This document shows, piece after piece, positions 17,017-26,108 of a stretch of DNA of 64,000 bases. This stretch comes from an uncultured Lachnospiraceae bacterium (GTDB taxonomy: Bacteria > Bacillota > Clostridia > Lachnospirales > Lachnospiraceae). The notes under the pieces were generated by a model, which was not told the origin of the DNA, searched no databases, and saw only the letters and a list, made by a program, of their open reading frames with translations. The DNA lies in the NCBI GenBank assembly GCA_910584945.1, contig CAJUDY010000011.1, positions 1 to 64,000 on the forward strand. Direction: 5' to 3'. The stretch's first letter is position 1, and each line of letters opens with the position of its first letter. The position numbers were made by a program, and so were the translations under genes.

Positions 17017-17845
17017 ACTTCGAGATCTGACGAAAACTTTTGACAACTTTACAGCGGTGGACGCTCTGAATCTCCGGATCGAATCCGGAGAGTTCTTCGG
17101 ACTTCTCGGGCCCAACGGCGCCGGGAAGACCACGACCATCGGCATGCTGTCTACCCTGCTTCTGCCCACCCGGGGCGAGATCCTCATCGACGGAGAACGG
17201 CTCACCCGCAAACGCAAGGATATCAAGCAGAAGGTCAGCGTCATTACCCAGGAGTACTCCATGCGCCAGGATATGGACATGGACGAGATCATGGAGTATC
17301 AGGGACGCCTGTATTTTATCCCGGTAAAAAAAATCCGCTCCCGCACCGAGGAGCTTTTTCAGTTCGCCGGGCTGACCGAACACCGTCATAAGACGATCCG
17401 CAAACTCTCCGGCGGCATGAAACGCAAGTTGATGGTCTGCCGGGCGCTCTTGACCGAACCGCAGATCCTGCTTCTGGACGAACCGACCGCCGGTATGGAC
17501 GCCATATCCAGGCGCCAGATGTGGAACCTGCTGCGCCAGTTGAACGAACAGGGGCTCACTATCCTTCTGACCACCCACTACATCGAGGAGGCCCAGGCTC
17601 TGTGCCATCGGGTGGCGCTTATGAACAGCGGAAGATTGAATGACGTGGATACGCCTACGCATCTGATCGAAAAGCTGGGCGCTTACGCCGTGGACGAGCA
17701 CCAGACGGACGGGGTGCACAGCCGATATTTTTCCGACCGGGAACAGGCCATCGACCATCTGTCCGCCCTCCAGGGACAGTGCACTTTGAGAGACACCACG
17801 CTGGAGGATGTATTTGTAGAACAGGCAGGCAAGCGCCTGTCTTAA
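17009..17845 (+). CDS. ABC-2-type transporter ATPase (DrrA-like)
   Basis: A 278-aa ATP-binding protein. Seen: Walker A GPNGAGKT near 38, signature LSGGMKRKL near 133, Walker B ILLLDEPTAGMD near 156 and switch His in LLTTHYIEEA. The GMKRK form of the signature is typical of drug, antibiotic or polysaccharide exporters of the DrrA/NodI group. The ATG at 17009 overlaps the cbiL stop region; a TTG 24 nt upstream is less likely. It works with the permease that starts 17 nt after it. Coupling to cbiL suggests a link to corrinoid or cobalt metabolism, but the cargo is unknown. Confidence 0.92.
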   Translation: MIELRDLTKTFDNFTAVDALNLRIESGEFFGLLGPNGAGKTTTIGMLSTLLLPTRGEILIDGERLTRKRKDIKQKVSVITQEYSMRQDMDMDEIMEYQGRLYFIPVKKIRSRTEELFQFAGLTEHRHKTIRKLSGGMKRKLMVCRALLTEPQILLLDEPTAGMDAISRRQMWNLLRQLNEQGLTILLTTHYIEEAQALCHRVALMNSGRLNDVDTPTHLIEKLGAYAVDEHQTDGVHSRYFSDREQAIDHLSALQGQCTLRDTTLEDVFVEQAGKRLS

Positions 17846-17862
17846 AAAGGGAGTAGCATGTT

Positions 17863-18594
17863 ATGGGAATCATAACCATCTTATGGGAAAAGTGGAGAGA
17901 ATTTATCCGGGATTTCTCCCGAATCACGCTGGCGGCCATGGTGGCGCCTCTGATGTACCTGATTGTATTCGGCTGGGGAATCCGCACGTCCATGAACGGC
18001 CAGCCTTACCTGTATTTTCTGATCCCGGGCGTGGTCTCCCTCACCACCATGAACGGCAGCTTCAACGCCATCGCCCAGAATCTGAACGTCCAGCGGCTCT
18101 ATGAAAAGGCCTTCGACCAGGTCATCATCTCCCCCACCCCCCTCTGGCAGTTCATCGCCGGACAGATTCTGGCGGGGGCTCTGCGGGGACTGTATGCGGG
18201 TGGAATCATCCTTTTTCTGGTGCTGCCGGTAAAAACCGGGCTGGTGTTCAACGCCCTGTCTTTCCTAATCCTCTTTTTGAACGGAGCGGTCTTTTCCTCC
18301 ATCGGAATCGTCGTCTCCTTTCTGGCCAGGAATCATGCGGACGTCCCCCGGTTCTCCAACTATTTCATCATGCCCATGGCCTATCTGTGCAATACCTTTT
18401 TCGCCACGGACGTGATTCCCCACGGCGCCCGGGAGTTCATCGCCGCCCTGCCTCTGTCCCAGACCAGCCGCATGATTCGAAGCATCGCCTTCGGGGAACC
18501 CTGTTCCCCCGCTGGTATCCTGATCCTCTGTACCTATTTGACGTTCTTTACCGCCGTCGGACTGTATTTTGTCTATCAAAAGAAAAACTTATAA
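17863..18594 (+). CDS. ABC-2-type transporter permease (DrrB/NodJ-like)
   Basis: A 243-aa membrane protein with about six hydrophobic segments and the ABC-2 features FLIPGVVSLTTMNGSF near 50, VIISPTPLWQFIAGQIL near 88-105 and MPMAYLCNTFFATDVIP near 170. It forms the membrane part of the exporter with the ATPase just upstream. The SD AAAGGGAG precedes the ATG. Its stop codon overlaps the convergent uvrB stop by 6 nt, so the two transcripts probably run into each other; no terminator lies between them. Confidence 0.92.
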   Translation: MGIITILWEKWREFIRDFSRITLAAMVAPLMYLIVFGWGIRTSMNGQPYLYFLIPGVVSLTTMNGSFNAIAQNLNVQRLYEKAFDQVIISPTPLWQFIAGQILAGALRGLYAGGIILFLVLPVKTGLVFNALSFLILFLNGAVFSSIGIVVSFLARNHADVPRFSNYFIMPMAYLCNTFFATDVIPHGAREFIAALPLSQTSRMIRSIAFGEPCSPAGILILCTYLTFFTAVGLYFVYQKKNL

Positions 18595-20583
18595 TTCCTG
18601 AAGCTGTTTTTTCAACTCCACCATCTGATCTCTCAACTGGGCTGCCGACTCGAAGTTCAGCTCCGCCGCAGCCTTCTTCATCTTCTTCTGGACCTCTCCG
18701 ATCAGTTTCTCCAGCTCTTCTTTGCTCATGGACTCCGGATCTTTCTCGAACCTCAGTTCTTCCTGAGCGATTTCCTTGGAGATGCGGATCAGATCCCGCA
18801 CCTCTTTTTGAATCGTCCGGGGCGTGATCCCATGCTCCGCGTTATACGCCTTCTGGATCTCCCGCCTGCGGTTGGTCTCCTCAATGGCCAGACGCATGGA
18901 GTCGGTCATATTGTCCGCGTACATGATCACGTGCCCTTCACTGTTCCTGGCCGCCCGGCCGATGGTCTGAATCAGCGACACCTCCGATCGCAGAAAACCC
19001 TCCTTGTCCGCATCCAGGATCGCCACCAGGGTGATCTCCGGAATATCCAGACCTTCCCGAAGAAGGTTGATTCCCACCAGCACGTCGAAGACGTCAAGAC
19101 GCATATCCCGGATGATCTCCGTGCGTTCCAGCGTGTCCACATCCGAATGCAGATAGCGGACCCGGATGCCCAACTCCCTCATGTAGTCGGTCAGATCCTC
19201 GGCCATCCGTTTGGTCAGGGTGGTGATCAGGATCTTGTTGTGCTTTTCCACCTCTTTGTTGATCTCCCCGATCAAATCGTCGATCTGCCCCTCCACCGGG
19301 CGCACAGATACTTCCGGGTCCAGAAGGCCTGTGGGCCGGATGATCTGCTCGGTTCGCAAAAGCTCATGGGCCGCCTCGTACTCTCCCGGGGTAGCGGAGA
19401 CAAACAGGAGCTGATCGATCTTGCCCTCGAATTCCTCAAAGCTTAAAGGACGGTTGTCCTTCGCCGACGGAAGCCGGAACCCATAGTCCACCAGCGTACC
19501 TTTCCGGCTCTGATCCCCAAAATACATGCCCCGGATCTGGGGCACCGTCTTATGGGACTCGTCGATGATGATCAGAAAATCATCCGAGAAGTAGTCCATC
19601 AGCGTATTGGGCGGTGTCCCCGGAGCCGCTCCCGCCAGATGTCTGGAATAATTCTCAATTCCTGAGCAGAATCCCGTCTCTTTCAGCATCTCCACATCAA
19701 AATTGGTCCGCTCGGCAATTCTCTGGGCCTCCAGAAGCTTGTCCTCACTCTTAAAATACCGCACCCGCTCTTCAAGCTCCTCCTCAATGGACTTTGCGGC
19801 TCTCAGGATCTGCTCGGCCGGAACCACATAGTGGGACGCGGGAAAAACCGCCACATGCTCCCGGATACCTTTAACCTCACCGGTCAGCACATCGATCTCG
19901 GAGATCCGGTCAATCTCGTCTCCAAAAAATTCCACCCGGATCGCCGTGTCCGATTCACTGGCCGGAATGATCTCCAGCACATCCCCCCGCACCCGGAAGG
20001 TACCTCTCTTAAAATCCATCTCATTCCGGTCGTACTGAATATCGATGAGCTGACGCACCACCTCATCCCGGTCCTTCTGCATACCCGGCCGGAGAGAAAC
20101 CATCATCTTCTCAAAGTTCTCCGGCTCTCCCAGCCCGTAGATGCACGACACGGAGGCCACAATCACCACATCCCTCCGCTCGATCAGCGCCGTCGTCGCC
20201 GACAGCCGCAGCTTGTCGATCTCGTCGTTGATGGAGGAATCCTTGGCGATGTAGGTGTCGCTGGAGGGGACGTAGGCTTCGGGCTGGTAGTAGTCGTAGT
20301 AGGAGACAAAATATTCCACTGCATTACTCGGAAAATACTCTTTGAACTCGCCATAGAGCTGTGCCGCTAATGTCTTATTGTGCGCTATCACCAAAGTCGG
20401 CTTGTTCAGCTGTGCGATCACGTTGGCCATGGTAAAGGTCTTGCCGGAGCCCGTAACACCCAGTAAAGTCTGGAATTGATTGCCTTCCTGAAACCCTTTG
20501 ACCAGGGCTTCTATGGCCTGGGGCTGGTCGCCGGTGGGCTGGTATTCTGAGTGAAGTTTGAAGATTTTTTGTTCATTTTGCAC
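18589..20583 (-). CDS. uvrB: Excinuclease ABC subunit B
   Basis: A 664-aa UvrB, the damage-verifying helicase-like subunit of nucleotide excision repair in the cytoplasm. Seen: GVTGSGKTFTMANV (Walker A, about 40-53), the beta-hairpin region VSYYDYYQPEAYVPSSDTYI (about 90-110), DESH box IIIDESH, LLREGLDIPE and QTIGRAARN helicase motifs, and a C-terminal UVR coiled-coil (about 625-660) that contacts UvrC. Length fits the family. The start is GTG at 20583 with GAGGTGAG upstream. uvrA and uvrC are not in the window. Confidence 0.97.
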   Translation of the reverse strand: MQNEQKIFKLHSEYQPTGDQPQAIEALVKGFQEGNQFQTLLGVTGSGKTFTMANVIAQLNKPTLVIAHNKTLAAQLYGEFKEYFPSNAVEYFVSYYDYYQPEAYVPSSDTYIAKDSSINDEIDKLRLSATTALIERRDVVIVASVSCIYGLGEPENFEKMMVSLRPGMQKDRDEVVRQLIDIQYDRNEMDFKRGTFRVRGDVLEIIPASESDTAIRVEFFGDEIDRISEIDVLTGEVKGIREHVAVFPASHYVVPAEQILRAAKSIEEELEERVRYFKSEDKLLEAQRIAERTNFDVEMLKETGFCSGIENYSRHLAGAAPGTPPNTLMDYFSDDFLIIIDESHKTVPQIRGMYFGDQSRKGTLVDYGFRLPSAKDNRPLSFEEFEGKIDQLLFVSATPGEYEAAHELLRTEQIIRPTGLLDPEVSVRPVEGQIDDLIGEINKEVEKHNKILITTLTKRMAEDLTDYMRELGIRVRYLHSDVDTLERTEIIRDMRLDVFDVLVGINLLREGLDIPEITLVAILDADKEGFLRSEVSLIQTIGRAARNSEGHVIMYADNMTDSMRLAIEETNRRREIQKAYNAEHGITPRTIQKEVRDLIRISKEIAQEELRFEKDPESMSKEELEKLIGEVQKKMKKAAAELNFESAAQLRDQMVELKKQLQEL

Positions 20584-20877
20584 AAATACTCACCTCTGAT
20601 TTCGTAGTAAAAAAAGACGCCTATACGCCACAAATTCGTCGTGGAGCATTTTATTTTCGTCGTGGTGTTTACTCGAATCGGGGCAAAACAGGCCCACGAC
20701 GAATTCCGTTCACAATTTGCTGTTTTTGCAACCTGGCGTACCTCAGTAATTCCATACGGACAAAACAGCACTGAAAGAACTTTTTTATCTTACCACAGAT
20801 CACGAAATTTGTATAGATGGAAAATCGAACTTTTGTTCTTTTTCATCCTGCCTCCGGAAGAAATTCCGTTACGTCCA
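20584..20877. other. Gap upstream of uvrB with short inverted repeats
   Basis: No gene is seen. AATTCGTCGTGG (20633-20644) is inverted as CCACGACGAATT (20694-20705), and a third TTCGTCGTGGTG stands between them at about 20656. The spacing resembles a protein-binding or looping site, but no clear LexA-type box was recognised. Confidence 0.4.
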
Positions 20878-21402
20878 TCACAATCTCCAGCAGTTCTTTT
20901 TAAAGCTTTCCTTCTCTTCCATGTTTGGCAAAACTTCTTTCATATATGCTTCAATTTCCGGCACGCCGTCCGCTATGATGCCTTTATTATCGCCATAAAC
21001 ATCTATCGTTATGAGTTCCTTTGCATGCCCCATGAGCTTTGATACCGCCTTCGGATTAAACGCCTCTTTCAGCAGGAGCGTACAATACGTGCTGCGCAGA
21101 TCATGCCAGCGGATGTTCGGCAGGCCACTTTCAGCAAGAAGCTGTTTATAATACCTGCAATGAAACCCTTTGCTCCTTGCCCTGCCAAAGGTGGAACAAC
21201 AGATATAGTCCAGATCCTGAAATTCTTTCTTTCTGCGGTTTCTGTTTTTCTCATACACCTGCCGTTCCTTTAAGATCGCATCAAAGACATAATCAGGAAT
21301 CGGAATTTCTCTGTAACTGGATTTTGTCTTTAATCCTACCTCCTGTTTCGTGAAAGTTTTTGGAGCAAAGTCTTCTTTTGCTGTGTTATGCACCCTCCCC
21401 AA
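20878..21402 (-). pseudogene. Tyrosine recombinase (phage integrase family), C-terminal fragment
   Basis: About 174 residues of the catalytic domain remain. Seen: LKTKSSYREIPIPDY (typical start of the catalytic region), WHDLRSTYCTLLL (the H-x-x-R box) and LMGHAKELITIDVYG with the region of the nucleophile Tyr. The N-terminal arm- and core-binding domains are missing; the reading frame breaks off at the left 56-bp inverted repeat (21398-21453), with a TAA a few codons upstream and only a TTG as possible start. It is a remnant of an integrative element and probably inactive. Confidence 0.8.
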
Positions 21403-22050
21403 CCCGGATAAACCGGAAAAGTTTTTGCATTACCTCCAAGTTTCATGTACAATATAGCCCCATTCCAGTTAATCCCTCCTAATTACCTTTGCATATTTAT
21501 GTTCATTCAAAAAGTCTTTTAACTTCGGACTTAATTTGCATTTCCGAGGAACAATCAGCCGAAGAATAGCTTTTTGCTGTTCCGCTTCCTCAGCAAGATT
21601 ATATATTTGATATGTTAAGCGCAGCGTTAAACATGACTTTCCAAGTATTCAGCTGTACCCGCTCGATGATCCCATGGAGACGGAGCCGTTTAAAGATTCT
21701 GGACATGGCTGACGGACTGATATGTTCCAAATGCTGGCGGATGTCCTTCCCCTGCATTCCGAAAGTCATGTACTCGCCCCGGCTGATCGCTTCCAATACC
21801 TGCAGGTCACGTTCCGCAAAAAAATTTAGTCCTCGGTAAGAACGCTCATTTTCCACAATCGGACTGCTAACCTTTGTAAGTTTCCTGTTTCCATTGCTGT
21901 GGTCCACTTTCCGTTTTACCCGGAAAGACCCGATGTCATTGCAGGTGCTTTCTATCCGTAAGTAACATGAACATATCCTCCATGGTTTTTCTTTATTGTA
22001 CTTGAAACTTGGAGGTAATGCAAAAACTTTTCCGGTTTATCCGGGTTGGG
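21398..22050. mobile_element. 653-bp element bounded by 56-bp inverted repeats
   Basis: 21398-21453 and 21995-22050 are inverted copies, 55 of 56 identical. Between them lie 541 bp with a winged-helix gene fragment. No target duplication is visible at the outer edges, so a simple insertion sequence is not supported. It may be an invertible segment, a MITE-like element, or a by-product of rearrangement. The left repeat truncates the integrase fragment. Confidence 0.55.
21599..21907 (-). pseudogene. Winged-helix (MarR-like) DNA-binding fragment
   Basis: About 102 residues. Seen: NFFAERDLQVLEAISRGEY followed by DIRQHLEHISPSAMSRIFKRLRLHGIIERV, a helix-turn-helix with winged-helix look. I associate this C-terminal domain with a longer family of mobile-element-linked proteins. 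The short length, the odd tail after TWKVMF and in-frame disruptions upstream suggest a decayed copy. It lies wholly between the 56-bp inverted repeats. Confidence 0.5.
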
Positions 22051-22181
22051 CATTGTGGTCAAACACCCCTGATACCCAAAATCGACGCTAGCCCCATACA
22101 CACTTCTGAAAATCCACAAAAGAAAAGCACCCCCAAAGAGATGCCCCATGACAGCTCCATATGCCGCCTCTTTATTTACGC

Positions 22182-22315
22182 AATATCTTATCCATGGCCT
22201 TCCCCCTGGCAAGCTCGTCAACCTCCTGTCTTGTCCGCCCCTATCTCTCCGCCTTATTGACAAGCAGATGATAGACTTTTGAAAAATCCATCTGATATAT
22301 CTTCTCATTTTTCAT
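22182..22315 (-). pseudogene. DUF2200-type protein, broken remnant
   Basis: MKNEKIYQMDFSKVYHLLVN is the usual start of DUF2200 proteins. It reads NKAER, then an in-frame TAG (22241-22243), then GRTRQEVDELARGK in the same frame, where the family normally has KGRT-x-EEVD. The end is lost. It follows the DUF1801 gene, a plausible former operon partner. Confidence 0.55.
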
Positions 22316-22448
22316 AAAATGCCCCCACTCCATATTTCCAGCATATCCCAATTTGCTGGCACAAACCACCCGCAAACGCTCCGGCTTCCCGTCAAAAAAT
22401 ATAACACATCCTGATCCATGCTCTGCACCCTTCATATGCCTTCGAGTC

Positions 22449-22859
22449 CTACGGATGGTTCCCCGTCTCATAACACCACCTGGCAATATCGGAAACCAGT
22501 TTCACCGGAACCGGTCTGCTGTAAGGAAGCTGTATCGTCCCCTTACTGGTCTTATAATCTTTCAAACGTTCGGAAAATTTCCGGACAGCCTCCGGCCCCG
22601 GATACAGACCCACATGGTTTTTAAAACCGGCAAACTGGATGATATTATGCTCCTTCCAAAAAGTCGGCATACTCCAAGAGATCCGTTCCTCCGCCTCCGG
22701 CAATGCCGTACAAATCGCTTCCCTTATTTCTTTCAGATATCCCTGTACCTCTTCCGGCTGTCCCGCAATGTATTCATCCACCGTTTCCGGCGCTTTCCCG
22801 CAGTAATGGCTCTGCTCCTGCCTCTTAAAAGTACGCCCGCACTTCGGACATGTCCACAT
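22449..22859 (-). CDS. DUF1801-family protein with N-terminal zinc ribbon
   Basis: A 136-aa protein. Seen: an N-terminal zinc-finger-like motif CPKCGRTF then HYC (about 4-20), followed by the DUF1801 (YdhG-like) core: VQGYLKEIREAI, RISWSMPTFWKEHNIIQFAGFKNHVGLYPGPEA and KGTIQLPYSRPVP. Related YdhG/Fra-like proteins have been linked to iron handling, but the biochemical role of this form is not established. The AGGAGGG SD precedes the ATG. It is the only intact gene in the 20.9-23.1 kb graveyard. Confidence 0.85.
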   Translation of the reverse strand: MWTCPKCGRTFKRQEQSHYCGKAPETVDEYIAGQPEEVQGYLKEIREAICTALPEAEERISWSMPTFWKEHNIIQFAGFKNHVGLYPGPEAVRKFSERLKDYKTSKGTIQLPYSRPVPVKLVSDIARWCYETGNHP

Positions 22860-22861
22860 CT

Positions 22862-23056
22862 TTATCCCTCCTGTTTCATTCCCGCAAACTGACTGATGCC
22901 CTTTCTGTCACGCTCAACACCTGCAATAAAAACTATTTTCTTATCCGTCACGTTCGGGTCATCTTCAAACTCTCCCTCCGGCTCCACAACATAAATCCTC
23001 TGTCTGCCGTCCTGTCCGCGTAATTGGGCAAAAACCCTTTCACCAAAACCTCCTTT
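22862..23056 (-). pseudogene. Rifampin ADP-ribosyltransferase (Arr)-like remnant
   Basis: About 64 codons remain. RIYVVEPEGEFEDDPNVTDK matches the well-conserved C-terminal half of Arr enzymes, which inactivate rifamycins by ADP-ribosylation. After TDKK the reading diverges (IVFIAGVERDRKG), where Arr normally continues with FPGNPT. No start or N-terminal half is present. It ends 2 nt before the DUF1801 start. I judge it a decayed fragment without activity. Confidence 0.6.
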
Positions 23057-23266
23057 CGATCACAGGCCCCATTATATTAGATAAAATCCTTTCTGACAAG
23101 CCTTTAAATATCACTCGTTTTATTGTATAGTAAGAATTGGAAGAAAATACGATTTAACTTTCTATTTCTTGTCACACAACCCTCTCCCCGTCGTCTAATA
23201 GAATAACAGGAAGTGTACAGCAAACTTCCTATTCCATTATCACAAATGTTTGGGAGGAATGAAAAA

Positions 23267-23953
23267 ATGAACACACAGCTTATCCTAAATTACCTTTCTT
23301 ACTTAAAGGAGAACAATCGCCGGGAGTGGTATCATGAACATAAGGCAGAAAACAAAGCGGCAACCACAGAGTTTGAAACCCTCATCGGGGCGCTGATTCT
23401 TCGGATCGGTGAATTTGACAGCAGCGTACTGCATAATGAACCGAAAAATCTTACCTTTAAACTGGTGCGGGATACAAGGTTCAGCCACGATAAGTCGCCT
23501 TATCATCCGGCGTTTCGCGCCCATATTTCTTCGCAGGGAAAACTGCCAGTCCCTGTTGGTTATTATCTTATGATAAAACCCGATGGTCAGTCCTTCTTAG
23601 GCGGCGGCCTGTTTGCAGATATGTTCAAAGACGCGACCACCATGGTGCGGGACTATATTGCGCAAAACGGCAGGGAATTTCACAATCTCATTCATGATCC
23701 GGAATTTGAGAGATATTTTGTGGTGCGAGGATCTGCTCTCAAAAATGTCCCGGCCGGATACGATAAAGAACACCCTCAGGCAGAATATTTAAAATTCAAG
23801 AGCTGGTATCTGGAATATCCGATCAAAGATGAGGAACTGCTGGATGCAGACGCATTTCTCATAAAGGCAGCCGAACTTTTCCGCGTTATGAAACCATTTA
23901 ACGATTATTTGAACAAGGCGCTGACAGATTTTCAGATGCCGACAAGGCGGTAA
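23267..23953 (+). CDS. DUF2461 (TIGR02453) family protein
   Basis: A 228-aa cytoplasmic protein. Seen: LNYLSYLKENNRREWYHEHK at the N-terminus, FKLVRDTRFSHDKSPYHPAFRAHIS (about 68-92) and GGGLFADMFKDATTMVRDYI near 120, all hallmarks of this widespread family of unknown function. The start at 23267 is supported by GGGAGGAA; an in-frame ATG at 23213 lacks a good SD. It stands alone on the plus strand between the graveyard and a penicillin-binding protein gene. Confidence 0.92.
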   Translation: MNTQLILNYLSYLKENNRREWYHEHKAENKAATTEFETLIGALILRIGEFDSSVLHNEPKNLTFKLVRDTRFSHDKSPYHPAFRAHISSQGKLPVPVGYYLMIKPDGQSFLGGGLFADMFKDATTMVRDYIAQNGREFHNLIHDPEFERYFVVRGSALKNVPAGYDKEHPQAEYLKFKSWYLEYPIKDEELLDADAFLIKAAELFRVMKPFNDYLNKALTDFQMPTRR

Positions 23954-24038
23954 TCGGTTCGTTTGCTGCGAGGCGTCCCTTGGGCCGTGAACCAATAACC
24001 GCGATTCAAAGCTTTTTCCTGCTTCCGGAAAGAAAATA

Positions 24039-24067
24039 TTTTCATTATGCGCATTTTGTATTATAAT
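24039..24067 (+). promoter_or_regulatory. Probable promoter of the class A PBP gene
   Basis: -35-like TTTTCA (24039-24044), 17-nt spacer, -10 TATAAT (24062-24067). It lies about 57 nt before the ATG. Confidence 0.6.
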
Positions 24068-24123
24068 GTAACTGTTCAGTACCTTCAAGGTTATGAAGTG
24101 TACAACAGCATAAAGGAGATGCC

Positions 24124-26061
24124 ATGAGTAAACCATCCGGCAAGAAAAAAGGAAAAAGAAGGCAAAAAAGAAGGAAGCGGGATCTGGGGGGATTTTTCTT
24201 TCGTGTGACCCAGGTCGCCATGGTCTGCATCCTGGTGGGCGTCTGCTGGCTTTTTTACCAGACCGGTTACCTTCAGACGGTCCTGAGCCTGAGAAAAGAA
24301 GCCCAGGCGGTCATGGAGCAATCCTCCATCGAGGATTTTCAAGCGGATCAGTCCGGGGAAGTCTATGATGCGGACGGAAATCTGATTGCCCTTTTGAAAA
24401 ATGACAAGAATATCGTCTATCTGACCGCCGATGAGATACCGGAAGCAGTCAAAAGCGCTTTTGTCAGTATTGAAGACAAACGTTTCTACAAACACCGCGG
24501 TTTTGATCCCTTCGCGATCTTACGAGCGGCCCAGTCACTCATCGCGAAAAACAGCATCACCCAGGGCGGCAGCACCATTACCCAGCAGCTGGCCCGAAAC
24601 ATTTATCTGACTCACACCGTAAAGTGGGAAAGAAAAGTCGAAGAGATCTTCATCGCCATGGCGCTGGAGGAGAAGTATTCCAAGGAGGAACTCCTGGAAT
24701 TCTACATCAACAATATTTATTTTTCCAACGGCTACTATGGGATTCAGGCGGCCAGCCGGGGATATTTCAGTGAAGACGTAGACGAGCTGTCTCTCTCGGA
24801 ATGCGCTTTTTTGTGCGCCATTCCCAACAGTCCGGGACTCTATGATCCCCTGACCCATATGGACAATACCTTAAAACGCCGGGATTTGATTTTGAAAAAT
24901 ATGTACAAGGACGGTGTGATCACAGAGAATGATTATCATCTGGCGGTTGCAGAAGAAATTACGCTGAACCCTTCCCGGGCCTCCTTTACCCGCACCTGGG
25001 CTCATCCCTATATCTATGAATGCGCCGTTCGGGCGCTGATGGAAGCGACGGACCAGGACTACGACGCCTGCAAACAGGAATTGTACACCGGCGGATACCG
25101 GGTCTATACTTCCATCAATATGGACACGCAGGAATTGCTGCAGCAAAGTATTGACGAGCAGCTTGCGGACTACAATACCATGAACAGCAACGGCACATAT
25201 GCCCTCCAGGCGTCCGCCACCTGTATCGACAACGCCACCGGACTAGTCACCGCCATCGTCGGCGGACGCACCCAGGAAGACGTCCTTCCGGAATATAACC
25301 GGGCCTTCATGAGTTTTCGGCAGCCGGGAAGCTCCCTCAAACCTCTGGTGGTCTACACGCCCTCCCTGGAGCGGAATTACACTGCTTCTTCCACGGTCAT
25401 GGACACTAAGGAACCGGACGGGCCTTCCAACTCTTCGGACCGCTATGCGGGAGCCATCTCCCTTCGGACCGCGGTGGAACAGTCCAAGAATACCGTTGCC
25501 CACAAGCTCCTCCGGGAGCTGACCCCGGAGGTGGGGCTTTCCTATCTTCTGGACATGAACTTTTCTTCGATTGAAGAGAAGGACTACAATCTCTCCTCTG
25601 CACTGGGCGGACTGACTACCGGAGCCAGCTCCCTGGAGATGACCGCCGGGTACGCCACCCTGGCCAACAAAGGAGTCTACCGGCTGCCCACCTGCATCAC
25701 CATGATCACGGATATGGACGGCAATATCATCGTCATGCCGGATTCCAAGGAGCATCAGGTCTATGAACCAGACGCCGCCCGTGAGATGACCAATATCCTG
25801 GAAGGCGTCCTTACCCGGGGCACCGCCCGGGGCAAGGGCGTCCCCAATATGCCCTGTGCCGGTAAGACCGGAACGACCAATGACAATTATGACGGCTGGT
25901 TCATCGGTTACACCGGCTATTATACTACCGGCGTCTGGGTAGGCTTCGATTCCCCCCGGGCCAACAGCGCTCTGGCCGGTTCCACCTATCCGGTCAGTAT
26001 CTGGCAGGACTTTATGACCAGACTTCATGAGGGGCTTTCCCCGATGGAATTAAACGACTGA
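24124..26061 (+). CDS. Class A penicillin-binding protein (glycosyltransferase/transpeptidase)
   Basis: A 645-aa PBP1-type enzyme that polymerises and cross-links peptidoglycan outside the membrane. Seen: a basic cytoplasmic tail (1-24), one membrane segment (about 25-47), a GT51 domain with SIEDKRFYKHRGFD (catalytic Glu near 117) and QGGSTITQQLARN, and a transpeptidase domain with QPGSSLKPL (Ser near 401), SKNT (SxN box, near 453) and KTGTT (near 579). The AAAGGAG SD precedes the ATG. It is shorter than the second class A PBP downstream and lacks its proline-rich tail. A terminator follows directly. Confidence 0.96.
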   Translation: MSKPSGKKKGKRRQKRRKRDLGGFFFRVTQVAMVCILVGVCWLFYQTGYLQTVLSLRKEAQAVMEQSSIEDFQADQSGEVYDADGNLIALLKNDKNIVYLTADEIPEAVKSAFVSIEDKRFYKHRGFDPFAILRAAQSLIAKNSITQGGSTITQQLARNIYLTHTVKWERKVEEIFIAMALEEKYSKEELLEFYINNIYFSNGYYGIQAASRGYFSEDVDELSLSECAFLCAIPNSPGLYDPLTHMDNTLKRRDLILKNMYKDGVITENDYHLAVAEEITLNPSRASFTRTWAHPYIYECAVRALMEATDQDYDACKQELYTGGYRVYTSINMDTQELLQQSIDEQLADYNTMNSNGTYALQASATCIDNATGLVTAIVGGRTQEDVLPEYNRAFMSFRQPGSSLKPLVVYTPSLERNYTASSTVMDTKEPDGPSNSSDRYAGAISLRTAVEQSKNTVAHKLLRELTPEVGLSYLLDMNFSSIEEKDYNLSSALGGLTTGASSLEMTAGYATLANKGVYRLPTCITMITDMDGNIIVMPDSKEHQVYEPDAAREMTNILEGVLTRGTARGKGVPNMPCAGKTGTTNDNYDGWFIGYTGYYTTGVWVGFDSPRANSALAGSTYPVSIWQDFMTRLHEGLSPMELND

Positions 26062-26067
26062 ACAGAT

Positions 26068-26108
26068 TTCCTTCCCGGTTGAATTTACAACTGGGAAGGA
26101 CTTTTTTT
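26068..26108 (+). terminator. Terminator after the class A PBP
   Basis: CCTTCCC (26070-26076) pairs with GGGAAGG (26093-26099), extended by GTTG/CAAC, then a T7 run. It overlaps the 3' end of the convergent chemotaxis receptor gene. Confidence 0.9.

Noticed and set aside
20878..21402. Integrase fragment as the recombinase for the pilus switch
   Set aside because: It lacks the N-terminal half and a proper start, and lies 11 kb away. The serine recombinase at the right edge is of the large integrase type, not a typical invertase. The real enzyme is probably outside the window.
22009..22260. Plus-strand 83-codon frame starting in the right 56-bp repeat
   Set aside because: Proline-rich with no family resemblance; its SD is too close to the ATG, and it runs antisense to gene remnants.
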